A DNA stretch of 64,000 nt from Psettodes erumei. Lineage: Eukaryota > Chordata > Actinopteri > Pleuronectiformes > Psettodidae. Under the pieces are notes generated by a model that worked only from the letters and a program-made list of their open reading frames with translations, made no database searches and was not told where the DNA came from. Numbering within the stretch: the first letter of the stretch is position 1; each line of letters starts with the position of its first letter. The stretch is from NCBI GenBank assembly GCA_016785225.1, contig JAFBJZ010000640.1, positions 512,501 to 576,500 of the forward strand, read 5' to 3'. The position numbers and the translations under genes are program-made. This document shows, in pieces, positions 49,201-60,944 of this stretch.

Positions 49201-52200
49201 CGACGTCGCCTTTGTCGTCTTCGATCTCGTCGAAGTTGCTGGTGTCGATGTCGCTGCTCAGCTCCGGGACCACGGGGGCGACGGCTGAGGGAGGACAGGG
49301 ACAAACGCTGATGGTAGAAGTTTCTACGAATTTTTAAGAGTTTTCTGCGCGACACACTCACTGTCTCTGATGGTGTTGAAGGTCCACTGGTCGTTCTTGA
49401 AGAAAGGGTGCCGCTTGATCTCCTCCACGCCGTTCCGGCCCAATCGCACCTCCCTCAAAACACAAGAGAGCCAGCGAGTCGTGGAGCCAAAAAAAACCAA
49501 AAACACTTTCACGAAACGAGACCGGAGCCCGGCGGCTCCTCGTACCTGTCGGTCAGGAAGGCACAGATGATGTTCTTGGCGTCTTTGGAGATCTCCACGT
49601 CGTCCGGGAAGTTCAGAGAGTTCTTGTGGTCCATGATCTTGCTGTAGGTTCCCACCAGGGAGTCGGCGTAGAACGGCGTGTCACCTGATGGGGATTTACA
49701 GTCGGTCAGCCGGAGGAACGAGCACCGCGCTCTCGTCCCTGCGCAACCGCCGCGGCTTCACTTTCGCTTTACTGACCCACAAGCATCTCGAAGATGAAGA
49801 CCCCCACGGACCACCAGTCGCACTCCCTCCCGTAGTAGCCGTCTCCTCCCTGGGACTTCAGCACCTCGGGGGAGATGTAGTCCGGCGTCCCGACCGCCGT
49901 GTCGCAGTGCACCATGCCGGTCTGCAGAACACACCCGGGGTTAACACGTCATCCACGCGTTTCCCATCTGCACGACCTCGCAGCGCGCCGCCACTCACCG
50001 CGTCCATCTTCATGCAGGTGCCGAAGTCGGCGAGCTTGAGGTGCCCGTGTCGGTCCAGCAGCATGTTGTCCGGCTTCACGTCGCGGTGGATGAAGCCCAT
50101 GGAGTGGATGGCGTCCAGGGCCATCACCACCTCCGCCGTGTAGAACTTGGCCCACTTCTCCGGCACGTCGTAGGTGCTGGTGAGGTTGACCAGGTCGCCC
50201 CCGGGCATGTACTCCATCACCATGTAGAGGTAGTGCTCGTCTTGGAAGGCGCAGCACAACTGCCGGACGAGGAAACGCACGCGTCACGAGAGGCGGCGCT
50301 TTTTCGCGAGAAGACGCAAGGGACTTAAACCTCATACCTGCACGACCCAGGGGCTGTTGGCGAAGGCCATGATGTCCCTCTCCTCCCAGAAGAAGGCGGA
50401 GTCCGAGCGCTTGATCATCTCAAACTTGCTCAGCAGCTTCATGGCGTAAACTTTCTGAGAGGCTTTGTGCCTGACCTGCGGGGACGGCGGCGCCCGTTGA
50501 GAAAACACGGCTGCAGCTCTGAACATCGACTTTACGGATGAGCGGCACTCACCAGCTGCACCTCGCCAAACGCCCCGCGGCCGATGACCTTCACCCGGTC
50601 GAAGTCCTCAGACTTCATCTGCAGGTCTCGAATCTGTCCTATGACTTTCTCATCTGAACGTGGAGAGAACACACACGCCAGCCGTTAACGATGGCGGTGA
50701 CAATGACCGCGACCGCTCTCAAAGAAAATCACTTACATCTGTTTAAGAAGGTTTCGATGTTTTTGTTCTTGCGTAGCGCGGGGTAGTCCAGGTCCAAGAC
50801 CAGGGCGTTCATGGAGTCCTGCACGGAGAGAGAGAGAAAAAAAAAAACCTGAGTCAGATGCGTCACTGCTGCAGGTTTTGCATTTTTAAAGCTCTCGTCA
50901 CTTCTTTCACGGCGGCGCCAGAAACCGAACAAACACAGATTGCGACACTCCGTCCTGCGGGTCGGCGTGTGGCAATGAAAAGGGGCGGGGGCGCGAGGCG
51001 GCGAATGATTTCTGCACGCCCGCGGACAGGAAATGCGTCACCTGCAGCAACAATGCTGTGAATAAAAAAAACCAAACAAAAAAACCACAACACACGAAGA
51101 GGAGGCCCGGGCTCTCAGCGCGCGACTGATCGCGTAACTTCAGCGAACAAAACCGTGTTTTTCGACGACACATTCAAAAAAGTTTGCATCCGTTGCATCA
51201 GCTGATTAACGGGCGAAGGAAAGGAGCGTAAAGCCGACTTCGTTGTTTAACCGACAACGACGGGTCGACCCGACAGAACCGGGGTTTCTGGTCCCGGGGT
51301 CAGATGACCCGATGTGCCGCTGGGGGGGGGGGTTTGGGGTTAAATAAGCAAAAGACGGACAGATGTGAACTGGAAGTCACCAACATCTGTCAGCTGCACA
51401 TTCCCGAGCAGCGAGGGGCTCTCCGAACACGAGGGCCCGGCTCTGACCCAGTAACCGGCTCCTCTCGGGTTTTTTCTCTTTTGCGGCGGAGCGCGAGCCG
51501 GATCCGCTTGGCGTTTCCCGTCGCTTCCTCGCCGCTTCCCGTTCGTCCCCTCTGCCCTCTCGGGCCGCCCTCCCTCCTCCGTCGTTCTCCGCTCGGCTGC
51601 AGCGTTTCATCGTCCCGGCTTCGCTTCCCCATTAAAGGACTGACCTCACACAAAACTACTATTTAAGGGAAAAAACACACACACACACACACACACACGC
51701 GCTCTGGGGGTGGGAGTGGTGGAGAAGGGTTTGACCGTGTGTGTGTGTGCGCGTGCATACATACATACACACACACACACACACTCGCGTGAGGATCTCC
51801 CCTCCGGCGTGCGCGGCGCTGCAGGAAATGATCCGCCCCGCCCCACGGCTGCCAGATAATTTCAGTGTGTCATGAACGCACAGCCCCTGTGTGCGAGTCA
51901 TTTCCTCTGAGGCAGCGTTCGCCGCAAAAAAAAAAACAAAAAACGGCAAAACAATCGCACACACTCATGCAAACCTGAGTTTGTGCGTACGAGCGGCGCG
52001 TCACGGAAGAAGATGCTCCCCCGCGCGTCGCACGCCGCGTTCCCGTCTCTTTGTCACGTCTGTTGTTGTGATGTCACTTCCAGTTTTTTTTTTGGCAGCG
52101 CCCGATGTCACGGGGGCGTGCACGTATCTCGCTGTAGGTCACCGTGGCACCCGGCGCAAAAAAATTGTGCGTTTTGTTTCCAGTGTCGCAAAAAAAACTA

Positions 52201-52686
52201 AAGTGAAATGAGAAAGGGCCGTGGCTTCTTACGAGAAATGAAATGTTGCTGTTATCGTTTCAATAAACGGTTTCATAACAACGTTCGGTCCAAACCTCAG
52301 CAGCACCCGGGGGTGCGGGGGCAGGGGTGGGGGTGGCTCAACTCTATTGGAGGAGCATCTGCAGCTCTGTCCAGTTGTGCGACGGACAAACACAAAGTGC
52401 ATCGCAAAGAGCGATCGATAATCGCGTCCAACTCCATCTCCGAACTTCGGACACGCACGCACACACACACGACAAAAGCGGTTGCCGCGAGATACGCAAA
52501 GTAAACACAACGGGCGTGCTGCGAACACTCCCCTTCGACAAACTGGACCTCGTGGTGACACATCACCCCCCCGTCTCCCCGTTAAACAACACGAGAACCG
52601 AGAGCGGAGGGAGGATAAATAAATTAGTACGGGTTGCCCCGGCGACAGGCGAGCGGCGCCGGTGGCTCCGCACATCTCTGCAGCCG

Positions 52687-52745
<59 letters not shown>

Positions 52746-54495
52746 GGGGGGGGTGGAATTATGTCAGTGGATGTTTGGGATGCTTTGTGTTATTGTTTTG
52801 TTTGTTCTGCAAATCAAACTATCTGGGTCGTACGGATCAAGACAGAACTTTGTTTTCTCTCTGGGGGGGATCCACAGGGGTGAGAGTAAACACACGACCC
52901 CCCCCTTTATTATTAATTTAAACTCACCATAACTACATTAGGTTTGCAGAGGTCACAGCAGAATAAGCTGCACAGGAGTTACACAATCTGCTTCCATTAG
53001 GATTTACTGTAAAAAAAAACAACACACACATATATATACATGTATTTATATGTATGACTCTGCAGGATGTTTGTCAGCTGCTCACATGAAGCAGCATGTT
53101 TTTGTTTTGTTTTTTGGGGGGGTAACGCTCCATCTGAATAATTACAGTGGGTGATGTCAGTCCCTGCACAGCTCCAGACTATCAGGCCGGTCAGGCTTAT
53201 CGCCCCGAGCTGTTGTGTACATATCAGGTAGCGCTCCAGCTTTTTATTTTTTTGTGCGTGTTGTTTTATCTGTACTGTACTCCTGCCAGTGGGTTACGGC
53301 CGGTTGCTTAGCAACTCCTGCAAAAAAAAAAAAAACACACACAGAGTTTGTTGAGACCTGCGGAGGCTGCAGAGAGGGAGCGGGCGGTTTCTTTCCCGTC
53401 TTAGTCGCCCGACCGGCCATAAAAAGCCACGTGCATCGGGACCGCGACGATGTTAGTCCCCCCCCCCGAAAGGAGCGAGAACGCTGCAAACGTTCGCTCC
53501 CCCCGCTCCGCCCGCAGCCTCCACCCCTCTTCCTGTGCCCGTCGCGCCGCTCGGCATGTGGACCAGAAAAACAAGCGGCGCTGCTCTGGGCTTTAAAAGG
53601 ATTGAGCAGAAAGCTAATGTTTTGATTGAATTCCTGCCGTTTTAAAAATAGTTGTGGGGGATAAACGGTGGGCCGGGCAGAGCGAGAGGGTGGTGGGGGT
53701 GGTGGAGGGTGGAGGTCGAGGGTGGGGGTGCCAGCCGGGGCCCGTAAACTGCAGGAATCCTGCTGGCGAACGATGTGCGGGGGGAAAGACGAGACGACGT
53801 CTCACGCTCGAGTTTGACAGGTTTGCTGCGCACAATGCAGCTTGTGCGTTGCTAAGAGCAAGTGAATAATGTGAAAATGAACACAAACCTGCGTTCAGCA
53901 AAGCCTGTGCGCGCGCGTGCGTTTGTGCGTGTGCGTAGGAGGTTGCGATGGAGCGATAACGCCGAGGCCAGATGGACGGGTTGTGCGTGGGAGACTCCCG
54001 GTCTCTGCTCTGCTCTGCTCGCGTCCCGGTTCCAAACTAAAAATACAGCGAAGACGCAGGTATCAAACTCTTTTTTTTTTTTTTTTTTTTTAAACGGTCG
54101 CACAACAGGGGGGGAGAGGCTCCTCGCAGGACGACAACGGGATCCAGAAAACGGGCCGTTCGCCCGCCGCCCGGCACAGAGCCTGGGCAAGGTCAACGCT
54201 CTCGAACGCCCGTCACGCTCATTTTCCCGTCCGCAGTCTAGACGAGGAGATCCCGCAGATTAAGACGGATCTCGGGGGCAGCGTCCTTTCACGTGTAACA
54301 ACGCGGCGGGACGTCCCGCTCCGGCTTCGCTTACGCAGCGCACATTTAAGGTTTTATCTCACGACGTGAGATTGCGACAGAGTTGTGTTATCGTACTTTT
54401 GTTATTTCTGGACGTGAAGCCGACCCGTTCATTTCCGCTGGACCCGCGGTCCTGCTCGGGTCTTCTTGTATTTGTCCAAGGTACTGCGTGATGGG

Positions 54496-54530
<35 letters not shown>

Positions 54531-54831
54531 CGCCAGTTAATCAATCAATATATCGATCCATCTCTTTGTGTTTGTTCAGTCTGAAACCAAAAGATGACAT
54601 GGTTTCACAGGGACGACTTCCTGTCATCATCATCATCATAACAAGGTTACAACCGGCCGAGACCCCGGGAAGTAGCCGGTCCCCGGCCGAGACGCAGCCC
54701 AGTGCGTAGTCCCACCCCGTTCGACCGAACGAGATGCAGCGCGTTCGGTCCCGAGCTTTACAGGTGCCGCCGGGCAGATTTGGACTCGAGCCGGGTTAGC
54801 TTTGTTGCTAAGCTAAACATACCACACATTC

Positions 54832-54866
<35 letters not shown>

Positions 54867-57649
54867 GCTCTCAACTTGTGCAGAGACAACTTCAGTAACT
54901 TCAAACTAAACAGAACCGACACAGATAGAGAGAGAGAGAAAAAAAAGTGAAGTCAGAGCGGGAGACGCCGGGGTCGTCTTCACCGGAGAGGAGCAAGTGT
55001 CTCAGCGGAGGAGGTGTGGAGCCGGAGCGGAGAGACTGGCTTGTTTTGAGGAAAAGAAAAAAAAAAAAAAAAAAAAAGAAGAGGAGAAAAAAAAAAAAAT
55101 TGGCCGGGGCCACCGTCCCCAGTGCCTTATAAGGCAGTGTTTCTGTCCAGCCAGCACGCCGGAGCTGGGGCCGCTGCCTGAGAGCAACTCCACTGAGCTC
55201 CAGAGACGGAGAGGACACTCGGGTCCAACGTGGGGGGGGGGCGTCCCCACCTCCCCGAACAGCCACAGTGTGGATACGGTGGGGGGGGGGGGGGGGGGAC
55301 GAGATAAGAGGGATGAAAAAGGAGCAAGGGGAGAAGACGGGAGAGGAGTGATGATGAAGGAGGGAGAAACAAACAAACAAACGAACGAGTGGCTGAAGGA
55401 GGCGAGCGTCAAACTGAGTGGACACAGAGGGAGAAGGTCGCCCGGCCCGGGCACAGTTAAAATACCTGCAGTGTGTTTAACAAGCCCGAGGAGGAGGAGG
55501 AGGAGGAGGAGGAGGGGCCGAGAGAGAGAGGAAGAAAAAAAAAAAAACAAAAAGAGAGGGAGAGATAAGGCTAAAAAGTGAAAGGGGAAAGTGCAGTCAT
55601 TCACAGAGAGGTTGAGCCCCATATTTAGCTGCCAACTATTTACTCAGTGAGGTCATTTCCTCTCGGACGGCGGAGAGGCGACTGACGCGAATCGCAAGCG
55701 AGCGTCCGTCTTTTTATGACTCGTCTCCTCCAAAAAAACAAACAAACAAAACAAAAAAAAAACGGCCTCGACAATCGCTCCTCGTGCTCGGGGGGGGCCG
55801 CCGAGCGCGAATAACAATCCTCTCCAGTTTGCACGAGGCGAAGGTCGCAGAGACGCCCGATCGAGGCGATAAAGCGAGCGGCGGCGTTTGGTTGGCACGA
55901 CAGCATCGCTCGGGCGACTCGTGCATGGAGATCATTGCAGATTTGCAAAATGGTTTCCAGAGTCAGACGTCAGGGTGCGACGCCGCTAACCATGGCTTAT
56001 AAATGGTCAGTGGTCCTAATGGGAAGGTCGCCGAGTTCACCCACTAGATACTGCAGACCCCCCCCCCCGTCAGGCATTCCTCGTCCTCGGGGTGAGTCCG
56101 CTCGCTGCAATTCATTACCGACTTTCCCCTGACTAAGTTGGTTTTCAAGAATACACATTAGTCAACAAAGCAGCTTTTTCCACTTTTAGTTGTTTAGCTC
56201 TTCTCCGCCGTTGCTACGCCACAATGGCGGGCGGGGGGTGGGGGGGATTTTGTGATTCACTGTTTACCGAATATGAGCCTGGGAGCAATTATTAAAGCGT
56301 GCCTGTTTTTATTCCACCTGCAAAAAAAAAAAAAAAAAGAATTTCTGAGCCCCTCAGGCGTTTGCGTGCAGCAGGACCTCTTGATCCCGGTGACGGCGAC
56401 GAGGCTCTAAAAATGGAAAGCCGCAGCTTGTTCTCTCCTACGCTTGCTTCCCACTCAACTTTTGTCTCAAAACACTCGAAACGCCTCCGTCTCTCCGGCT
56501 CGAGCGCGGGAAGTAAAAAAAAAAAACGACGCTCAATGTTTTGAGGTACGAGGGAATGGACCGGCAGAGCCTGCAACTGAACTGAACTGAACTGTGTGTG
56601 TGTGTGTGATGCTTTATAGAGATAAACCCGACAGTGTGTTTGTCCTCTGTCGGATCCAGCCCCCCCCACCTCCCCGAACAGATGAAACTCTCCAGCTGAA
56701 GAGCCGCGACGCAGCGTCGTTGGCTCTGGAGCGCCGTGAGGTTTTCAGCCCAGTCTCTCCGATATACACGGGCATAAATGAAGGAATTTTTTCCACTGCC
56801 TTGCGCGGCTCCGTGTCATCACAGAACTCGCCAGAAACATCCGTCAAGCGGTTCATCCCCTGTGCTTCTTCACGAGACACGGCGCAGGGGATTACGACTT
56901 AAGTCTTGTTTCCACTGTGACGCGTAACACAACTTCATTCTGCAAAAACAATGCTCCGATTCCTGCAAAAGACGCCTCTTTTCTTTTTTCCTGCCTCTGA
57001 CACAAGTTGGCATCGGGTTGTGTTCGTGCAGGACGTTGTTTTTTTTTTTTTTTGCCTTTGCATGATGCTCGACATCCACAGCGTGATGCAAATCATCAGA
57101 CACGAGCTGTGTGAATACAGAAACGTCAGTCTCACAAAAACTTGGAAGCGTGACAACTGAAACTGAGAAATCTGAGCGCACAACGTGTATGTTGTGTAAG
57201 GAGCCGGGCCAAAGATTTCGTGCCCTGTTGCGTTAAACCTGTTAAATCACATGTTTCTGCTTTTCCCCCTCAAATGTGCAAACGACTGCTTCTTCACGAG
57301 TGGACGCCACATCTTCCCGATCAATCACCTGTGGATCACACGTGTGGGTCCAGTTGGGTTTCTGCAGTGACCCTCCGGGTTCTGGTGGGGCCCATTTCAC
57401 CCGGACATGTAAAGTGTCCATAAAAACACTGAGTAAGGGGTTGGGGGTTGGGGGTGGGCCGGTTAATCCTAATCTGTGGACACGCTCCACAGAGTCTGTG
57501 TCTGTCTGAACTATGAGCCAGGCCTGCACATCCACCATGAGGCTTTAAGTTTGGCTGCTCGTCCATTAGTAAAAAAATAAAATAAAATAAAAAAATAAAT
57601 AAAAAGTTATTATAGCATGTGACAGCAAGACAGAGTGGAAACCAGTAGA

Positions 57650-57680
<31 letters not shown>

Positions 57681-57913
57681 GCAGCGTCAGGGTCTGCAGG
57701 GTCTGGGAGGAAAACAAAGCTAACAGCAGGAACAAACGGCAGCGGTGTAACGTTACCGGCACACGGACAAAACACGGCGTCATGAATAATCGATGAGGCG
57801 CGGACCTCACTCACCAGCAAACTTTCCAGGTTGACGGAGGACCTGGGGTCTCGGATCGTGTCCTCCAGCCTCTTCAGCCGGTTCTCCACCCTCCTCTCGG
57901 CGCCCAGCGACAT
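42134..57913 (-). CDS. ROCK2: Rho-associated coiled-coil kinase 2 (ROCK2), 31 coding exons
   Basis: ROCK2 is the cytosolic Ser/Thr kinase effector of RhoA. It phosphorylates myosin light chain, the myosin phosphatase subunit MYPT1 and LIM kinase, driving actomyosin contractility. The model runs from ATG 57911-57913 (MSLGAERRVENRLKR) to TAG 42134-42136: 4134 nt, 1377 residues (human 1388), all phases closing. It contains an N-terminal dimerisation segment, an AGC kinase (about 78-340; GRGAFG 85-90, K107, HRD 198-200, DFG 218-220), a long coiled coil (about 420-1130) including the Rho-binding region, and a PH domain split by a cysteine-rich C1 domain (about 1139-1345). Features such as LEGWLSLPVRNNTKKFGW and MRRPSRQLPTSK identify ROCK2 over ROCK1. 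I cannot tell rock2a from rock2b. Intron 1 is 7 kb and most others are 70-700 bp. Confidence 0.97.
43356..49036 (-). CDS. ROCK2: ROCK2 exons 10-26: coiled coil and Rho-binding region
   Basis: Exons are 48982-49036, 48485-48573, 48352-48400, 47970-48105, 47423-47514, 47075-47321, 46439-46545, 45949-46108, 45308-45468, 44926-45110, 44761-44830, 44544-44647, 44266-44452, 44085-44178, 43896-43990, 43620-43811 and 43356-43524 (residues 406-1136). The sequence is a near-continuous heptad coiled coil rich in Glu, Lys, Leu and Gln. Conserved stretches include LTLKIEQETQKR, QMKELQDQLEAEQYFS, LTSDVANLANEKEELNN and VNKLAEIMNRKE. The Rho-binding part is expected around residues 950-1030. Exon 18 ends at a GC donor (GAG|GCGAGT). 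Confidence 0.93.
46123..46149. repeat. (AAC)n microsatellite
   Basis: Short AAC triplet run on plus just upstream (sense direction) of ROCK2 exon 17. Confidence 0.9.
49125..50818 (-). CDS. ROCK2: ROCK2 exons 2-9: kinase domain
   Basis: Exons are 50737-50818, 50553-50653, 50338-50475, 49999-50259, 49777-49921, 49546-49684, 49362-49453 and 49125-49284. They cover residues 34-405: the capped-helix segment DLDYPALRKNKNIETFLNR, glycine loop GRGAFGEV, VYAMK lysine 107, MVMEYMPGGDL hinge, HRDVKPDN catalytic loop, LADFGTCMKMD, TAVGTPDYISPEVL activation loop, and the AGC C-tail with FKNDQWTF, DDKGDVETFP and FVGNQLPFVGFTY. Catalysis is predicted intact. Exon 5 begins LCCAFQDEHY where human has LFYAFQDD. 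The exon 8 acceptor is TTTTGAG, a weak GAG type required by the reading frame. Confidence 0.95.
52689..52752. repeat. (GT)27-G10 microsatellite
   Basis: GT run ending in a ten-base G tract, within ROCK2 intron 1. Confidence 0.97.
54835..55600. repeat. Purine-rich simple-repeat tract
   Basis: The plus strand is dominated by purines for much of about 770 bp: (GA)n at 54835-54862, A-rich runs at 55056-55100, G runs near 55232 and 55282, purine blocks at 55299-55370 and (GGA)n at 55487-55515 followed by more GA/A. It is interrupted by mixed sequence at 55101-55225 and lies inside ROCK2 intron 1. Confidence 0.85.
57648..57677. repeat. (AAT)n microsatellite
   Basis: About ten AAT triplets shortly downstream (sense) of ROCK2 exon 1. 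Confidence 0.95.
57815..57913 (-). CDS. ROCK2: ROCK2 exon 1: N-terminus
   Basis: 99 nt, 33 codons, phase 0, donor GTGAGT. It encodes RLEDTIRDPRSSVNLESLL, matching the conserved IRDPRSP(I/V)N(V/L)ESLL start of ROCK proteins. The residues before it differ from mammalian ROCK2, as expected for this variable tip. A GGC-repeat 5' UTR lies immediately upstream. Confidence 0.92.
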
Positions 57914-58924
57914 GACTCCTCCGGCGGCGGCGGCGGTGGCGGTCGTGAAAAAAAAAAAGTAGTAAAAACTACGAGCAGTTTTCTCCCCAAAAGTGTTTTG
58001 AGTTTACATGTGAAACCCCTTTGTTCCCCTGGCTAACGGGCCTAGCGAGAGGGGGGCAGCAGCCTCGGGCTCGCAGCCCACCCAACTCGCTTCCAACGGG
58101 GATATGTGTGCGCACGATGACGGGAGAAAATATTCCCAAAGCGAAGAGAAAAAAAAAAAGTTAGCGGGGCCTTCGGTTAGCTAGCGGCGTAGCTTGAAGC
58201 TAGCGGGGGGGAACAGTTGAATTACCGCCTCCCGTCAAATAAAAGATGCATGTTTTATTTTTTTTTCCTTTTTTTTTCCTTCTCCCCTCAACTCGGCGAT
58301 AAAAGTTTGAATGTGGAGATACCAGCAACAGGCAGCAGGGCGTTTTCTTCGCCCCCTCTCCTCCCCTTCCCTTTGGTTTTTTTTTTTGGTCGCTTAAAAA
58401 AAAAAAAAAAAAAAAACACCCGCTTTGGACTCGGGAAAATGCCGCTTCGTCAGTTTCACCCCATTCAGTGACGTTTTGAAACCCCCCTCCGGTTTGGTGC
58501 TGTAGTTTGTTTGTTTTTTGTTTTTGTTTTGTTTTTATCCTAGTGCTGCCACAAGTCCGACACGGCGATAATGTCCGTTCTCCCGCGCTGAATTTCTAAC
58601 AAGCAGACGTTGTCTCTCCGGACTTCCTCTCGCATTTTCGCATTTGTCCTCTTCGTCGGTGGTGGTGCTGGTTTTGGAGGGAGAGCGGGGGGGGGGTGGG
58701 GGTTCTGGGTCTGGGTCCTGGTCCTGGTCCTGGTCCTGGTCCCGGGCTCCGGTCGCCGAACACGAGTAAGTTTTAACTGGTGGAGAAAAGTCCTCCAGCG
58801 GCGGAAACCTCCACCGTTCACTCACACACACACACGGAGGATGAAGTCTCAGTCTCAGTCTCTCTCTCTCTCCCTCTCTCTCCGCCCCTGACGTCCACGC
58901 ACCCTCGAGGACTCGGTTACCCAT
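57914..58924 (-). promoter_or_regulatory. ROCK2: ROCK2 5' UTR and inferred promoter
   Basis: Upstream of the ROCK2 ATG lies GC-rich DNA with a GGC repeat (57920-57940), CpG-containing stretches, T and A homopolymers (58255-58278, 58397-58418), a GGTCCT hexamer repeat (58713-58742) and a CT-rich run (58846-58882). No TATA box stands out. Promoter function is inferred from position and composition. Confidence 0.45.
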
Positions 58925-60179
58925 AAGCCACCTGTCCCGTCCTCCCGCCTCCGCCTCTCTGTCACCTGTCCCTCACACTCACCCGCACTTTCGAGTCACT
59001 AAATATAACTTTCTGTGAACATTCCTACAATAAAAAATAATAATAATAATATTTTCTACAGCGTTTAGTTTTAGATGAACATGTTCCAGCTGTGAAGTTA
59101 TATAATTATGGCTAAAAAGTTTTTTTTTAAGTGTAGCATCAATGCTACAAACTTTATACAACATTAAATGACGTCTGAGCACTTCAGAGACGAGCTTGTG
59201 TCTGAACCGTGAGAGATTCTCAGCTGCAACAAACTTTGCAAAAAAAAAAAAAAAAAAAAGTCGAATCAATTCAGGGTCAATACTTTGAGAAGCCACAAGA
59301 TGGAGTCATGAACCAGTGAATTCATGTTCCTCTTCAGCCCGGACAGGAACAGAAAACAGCTGGAGGTGATTAAAAAAAACGTCACCACATAATTTTCTCT
59401 CTCTTCTCCTGATTTATTTATATCGATTCATGACATAAAAAAAACGTTTGTGCTGAATTTTATCAGTCGATTTTAACCAATGTTTAAATGAATGATTAAT
59501 AATTAGCATCGCTAACCGTGAGTATGCAGCAATTACTTTCTTTTTTTCTTTATTCACTCAGGCTCCATCATCAATATTTAAATGCTACAACCATTATGAA
59601 TGATTCAGTATTCTCAGATGTGTTTAAACACTTAATTGCCGGTGCGTTAATTATTAACAGGGTTTTAGAATTACTTTAAGTATGACTGTATTTGACTGGT
59701 AGGTCTCAGGTCGTTCTTGGGAATGGTTAGGAAGGCATTTTTGTTAATCAAATGTCATGTTCTGAACTCGTCACATCTTTGAGTTCATATAAAATAGAGT
59801 AACACCTTAACTGGAGCATATTACTATTAAAAACTGTGCACAGTTTAGTCACATTTTAGCTGTTAAATAATTGAGTTTTTGGTGCATGCATGTGTTTATA
59901 TCAACCCATCTGAAACAGAGTTGTGTGTTCCTCTTATTTATTTGTCTTCATGAGCAATTCACTGGATAAAACAAATACTGTTACAACACAAAAAAATGAT
60001 TATTTTCCAAAGCAATTTTGGCCACCTGTTATGTACATGTTACAATGTCATAATAAAAAGACAGAAGATCATCTCCTCATATCGCTGTTTTCTCCATTTC
60101 AATAATTAAAAAAAAAAAAAAAAAAGCAATTCACTGTTCACCAGGCATTTACATCAGAAGAGAATGCTCAGGTCAAACC
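58925..60179. other. AT-rich intergenic DNA
   Basis: No coding or RNA feature is recognised. There are A-runs at 59240-59259 and 60107-60125 and several isolated AATAAA-like hexamers. Nothing resembles an exon. Confidence 0.5.
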
Positions 60180-60770
60180 ACCTTCACTTTTTTTTGTATT
60201 ATTTGCAAATGCAAAACTTGTCAACAATAAATAATAATATAAAATGTACACAAAAAGATTCGACAGTCCACCACGAGTTAAAACGTTGAACAGATCGGAT
60301 GTTTGGGAACGAGAAAGTCGGGAGGAGGAGTTTCTTCTTAGCAAAAAAGTGACGGTCCATACAAGTTACAGAAAAAAAAAAAAAGGCTGATCATCTATAC
60401 ATTGACACTAGCAAGATAACAAAGTTGTTGTTGTTTCTGGTATTATTTCAGTTTGTACAAAGAAGGGAGAGTCTTCTTGACAAGCGAGCATCATTGTCTT
60501 AACTGGAGAGATTATACAAGCAAGAGTTAAGGCAACTTCTCTGTTGTTTCTGAAAAGGAACATGAAGTCATGTTTTAGTTTGTCTGTGGACCGCTCGTCT
60601 CTATTCCGCTTGGAGTGAATTGTCATTGCATAATTCAGGCCGGTTGACCGGGCCTGTAGTCTATCATACCCCCCCCCCACTTTAAAAAAAAAAAAAAAAA
60701 AAGGAAAAACAAAAAGGAATGCTGGAGATCTGTCACGAGTTCTGTTCGCGGTCACAATCACTGATTCAGT
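60180..60770 (-). other. Possible 3' UTR of an off-window gene
   Basis: On minus this stretch is T/A-rich but of higher complexity than its surroundings, with TGTACA and TATTATTTATTG elements near 60218-60250 of the sort common in vertebrate 3' UTRs. In human, E2F6 and GREB1 lie beyond ROCK2, and a minus-strand gene ending here is conceivable. No coding exon supports it within the window. Confidence 0.2.
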
Positions 60771-60944
60771 GGTCCGGGATTTCCGTGTGAGAGTTAAAGT
60801 TTTGTATCTTCAGTACACGGTGACGTGCGTGTGCGAGCAGGAGGAAACAGCAGATTTTTGGATTATTCCTCACCCAAAAAAAAAAAAAAAAAAAAAAAAA
60901 GCAAATTTCAGGACACATCTTCACATTCTGGGAACGACACCCCT

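Larger units (their letters stand above)
50819..57814 (-). other. ROCK2 intron 1, 7 kb
   Basis: The long first intron contains many simple repeats: CA-rich blocks at 51677-51698 and 51765-51784, (GT)27 at 52689-52743 followed by G10, a T run near 54071-54091, (TG)n at 54499-54528, (GA)n at 54835-54862, long A runs at 55056-55100, a G run near 55282-55298, (GGA)n at 55487-55515 and (AAT)n at 57648-57677. No exon, transposon protein or RNA gene was recognised. Several 100-300-bp patches are GC-rich. Confidence 0.8.

Noticed and set aside
49688..50328. Long plus-strand frames opposite the ROCK2 kinase exons
   Set aside because: They are antisense shadows of GC-rich coding exons. The minus-strand frames match ROCK2 residue by residue.
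54901..55622. Frames up to 206 codons on both strands in ROCK2 intron 1
   Set aside because: They are generated by GA, GGA and A-run simple sequence, with translations dominated by Lys/Glu/Arg or Leu/Phe/Pro runs.
58535..58924. 129-codon minus-strand frame upstream of ROCK2 with an Asp-Gln repeat
   Set aside because: The DQDQ tract is the GGTCCT hexamer repeat, and no ROCK2 isoform start or other protein is recognised.
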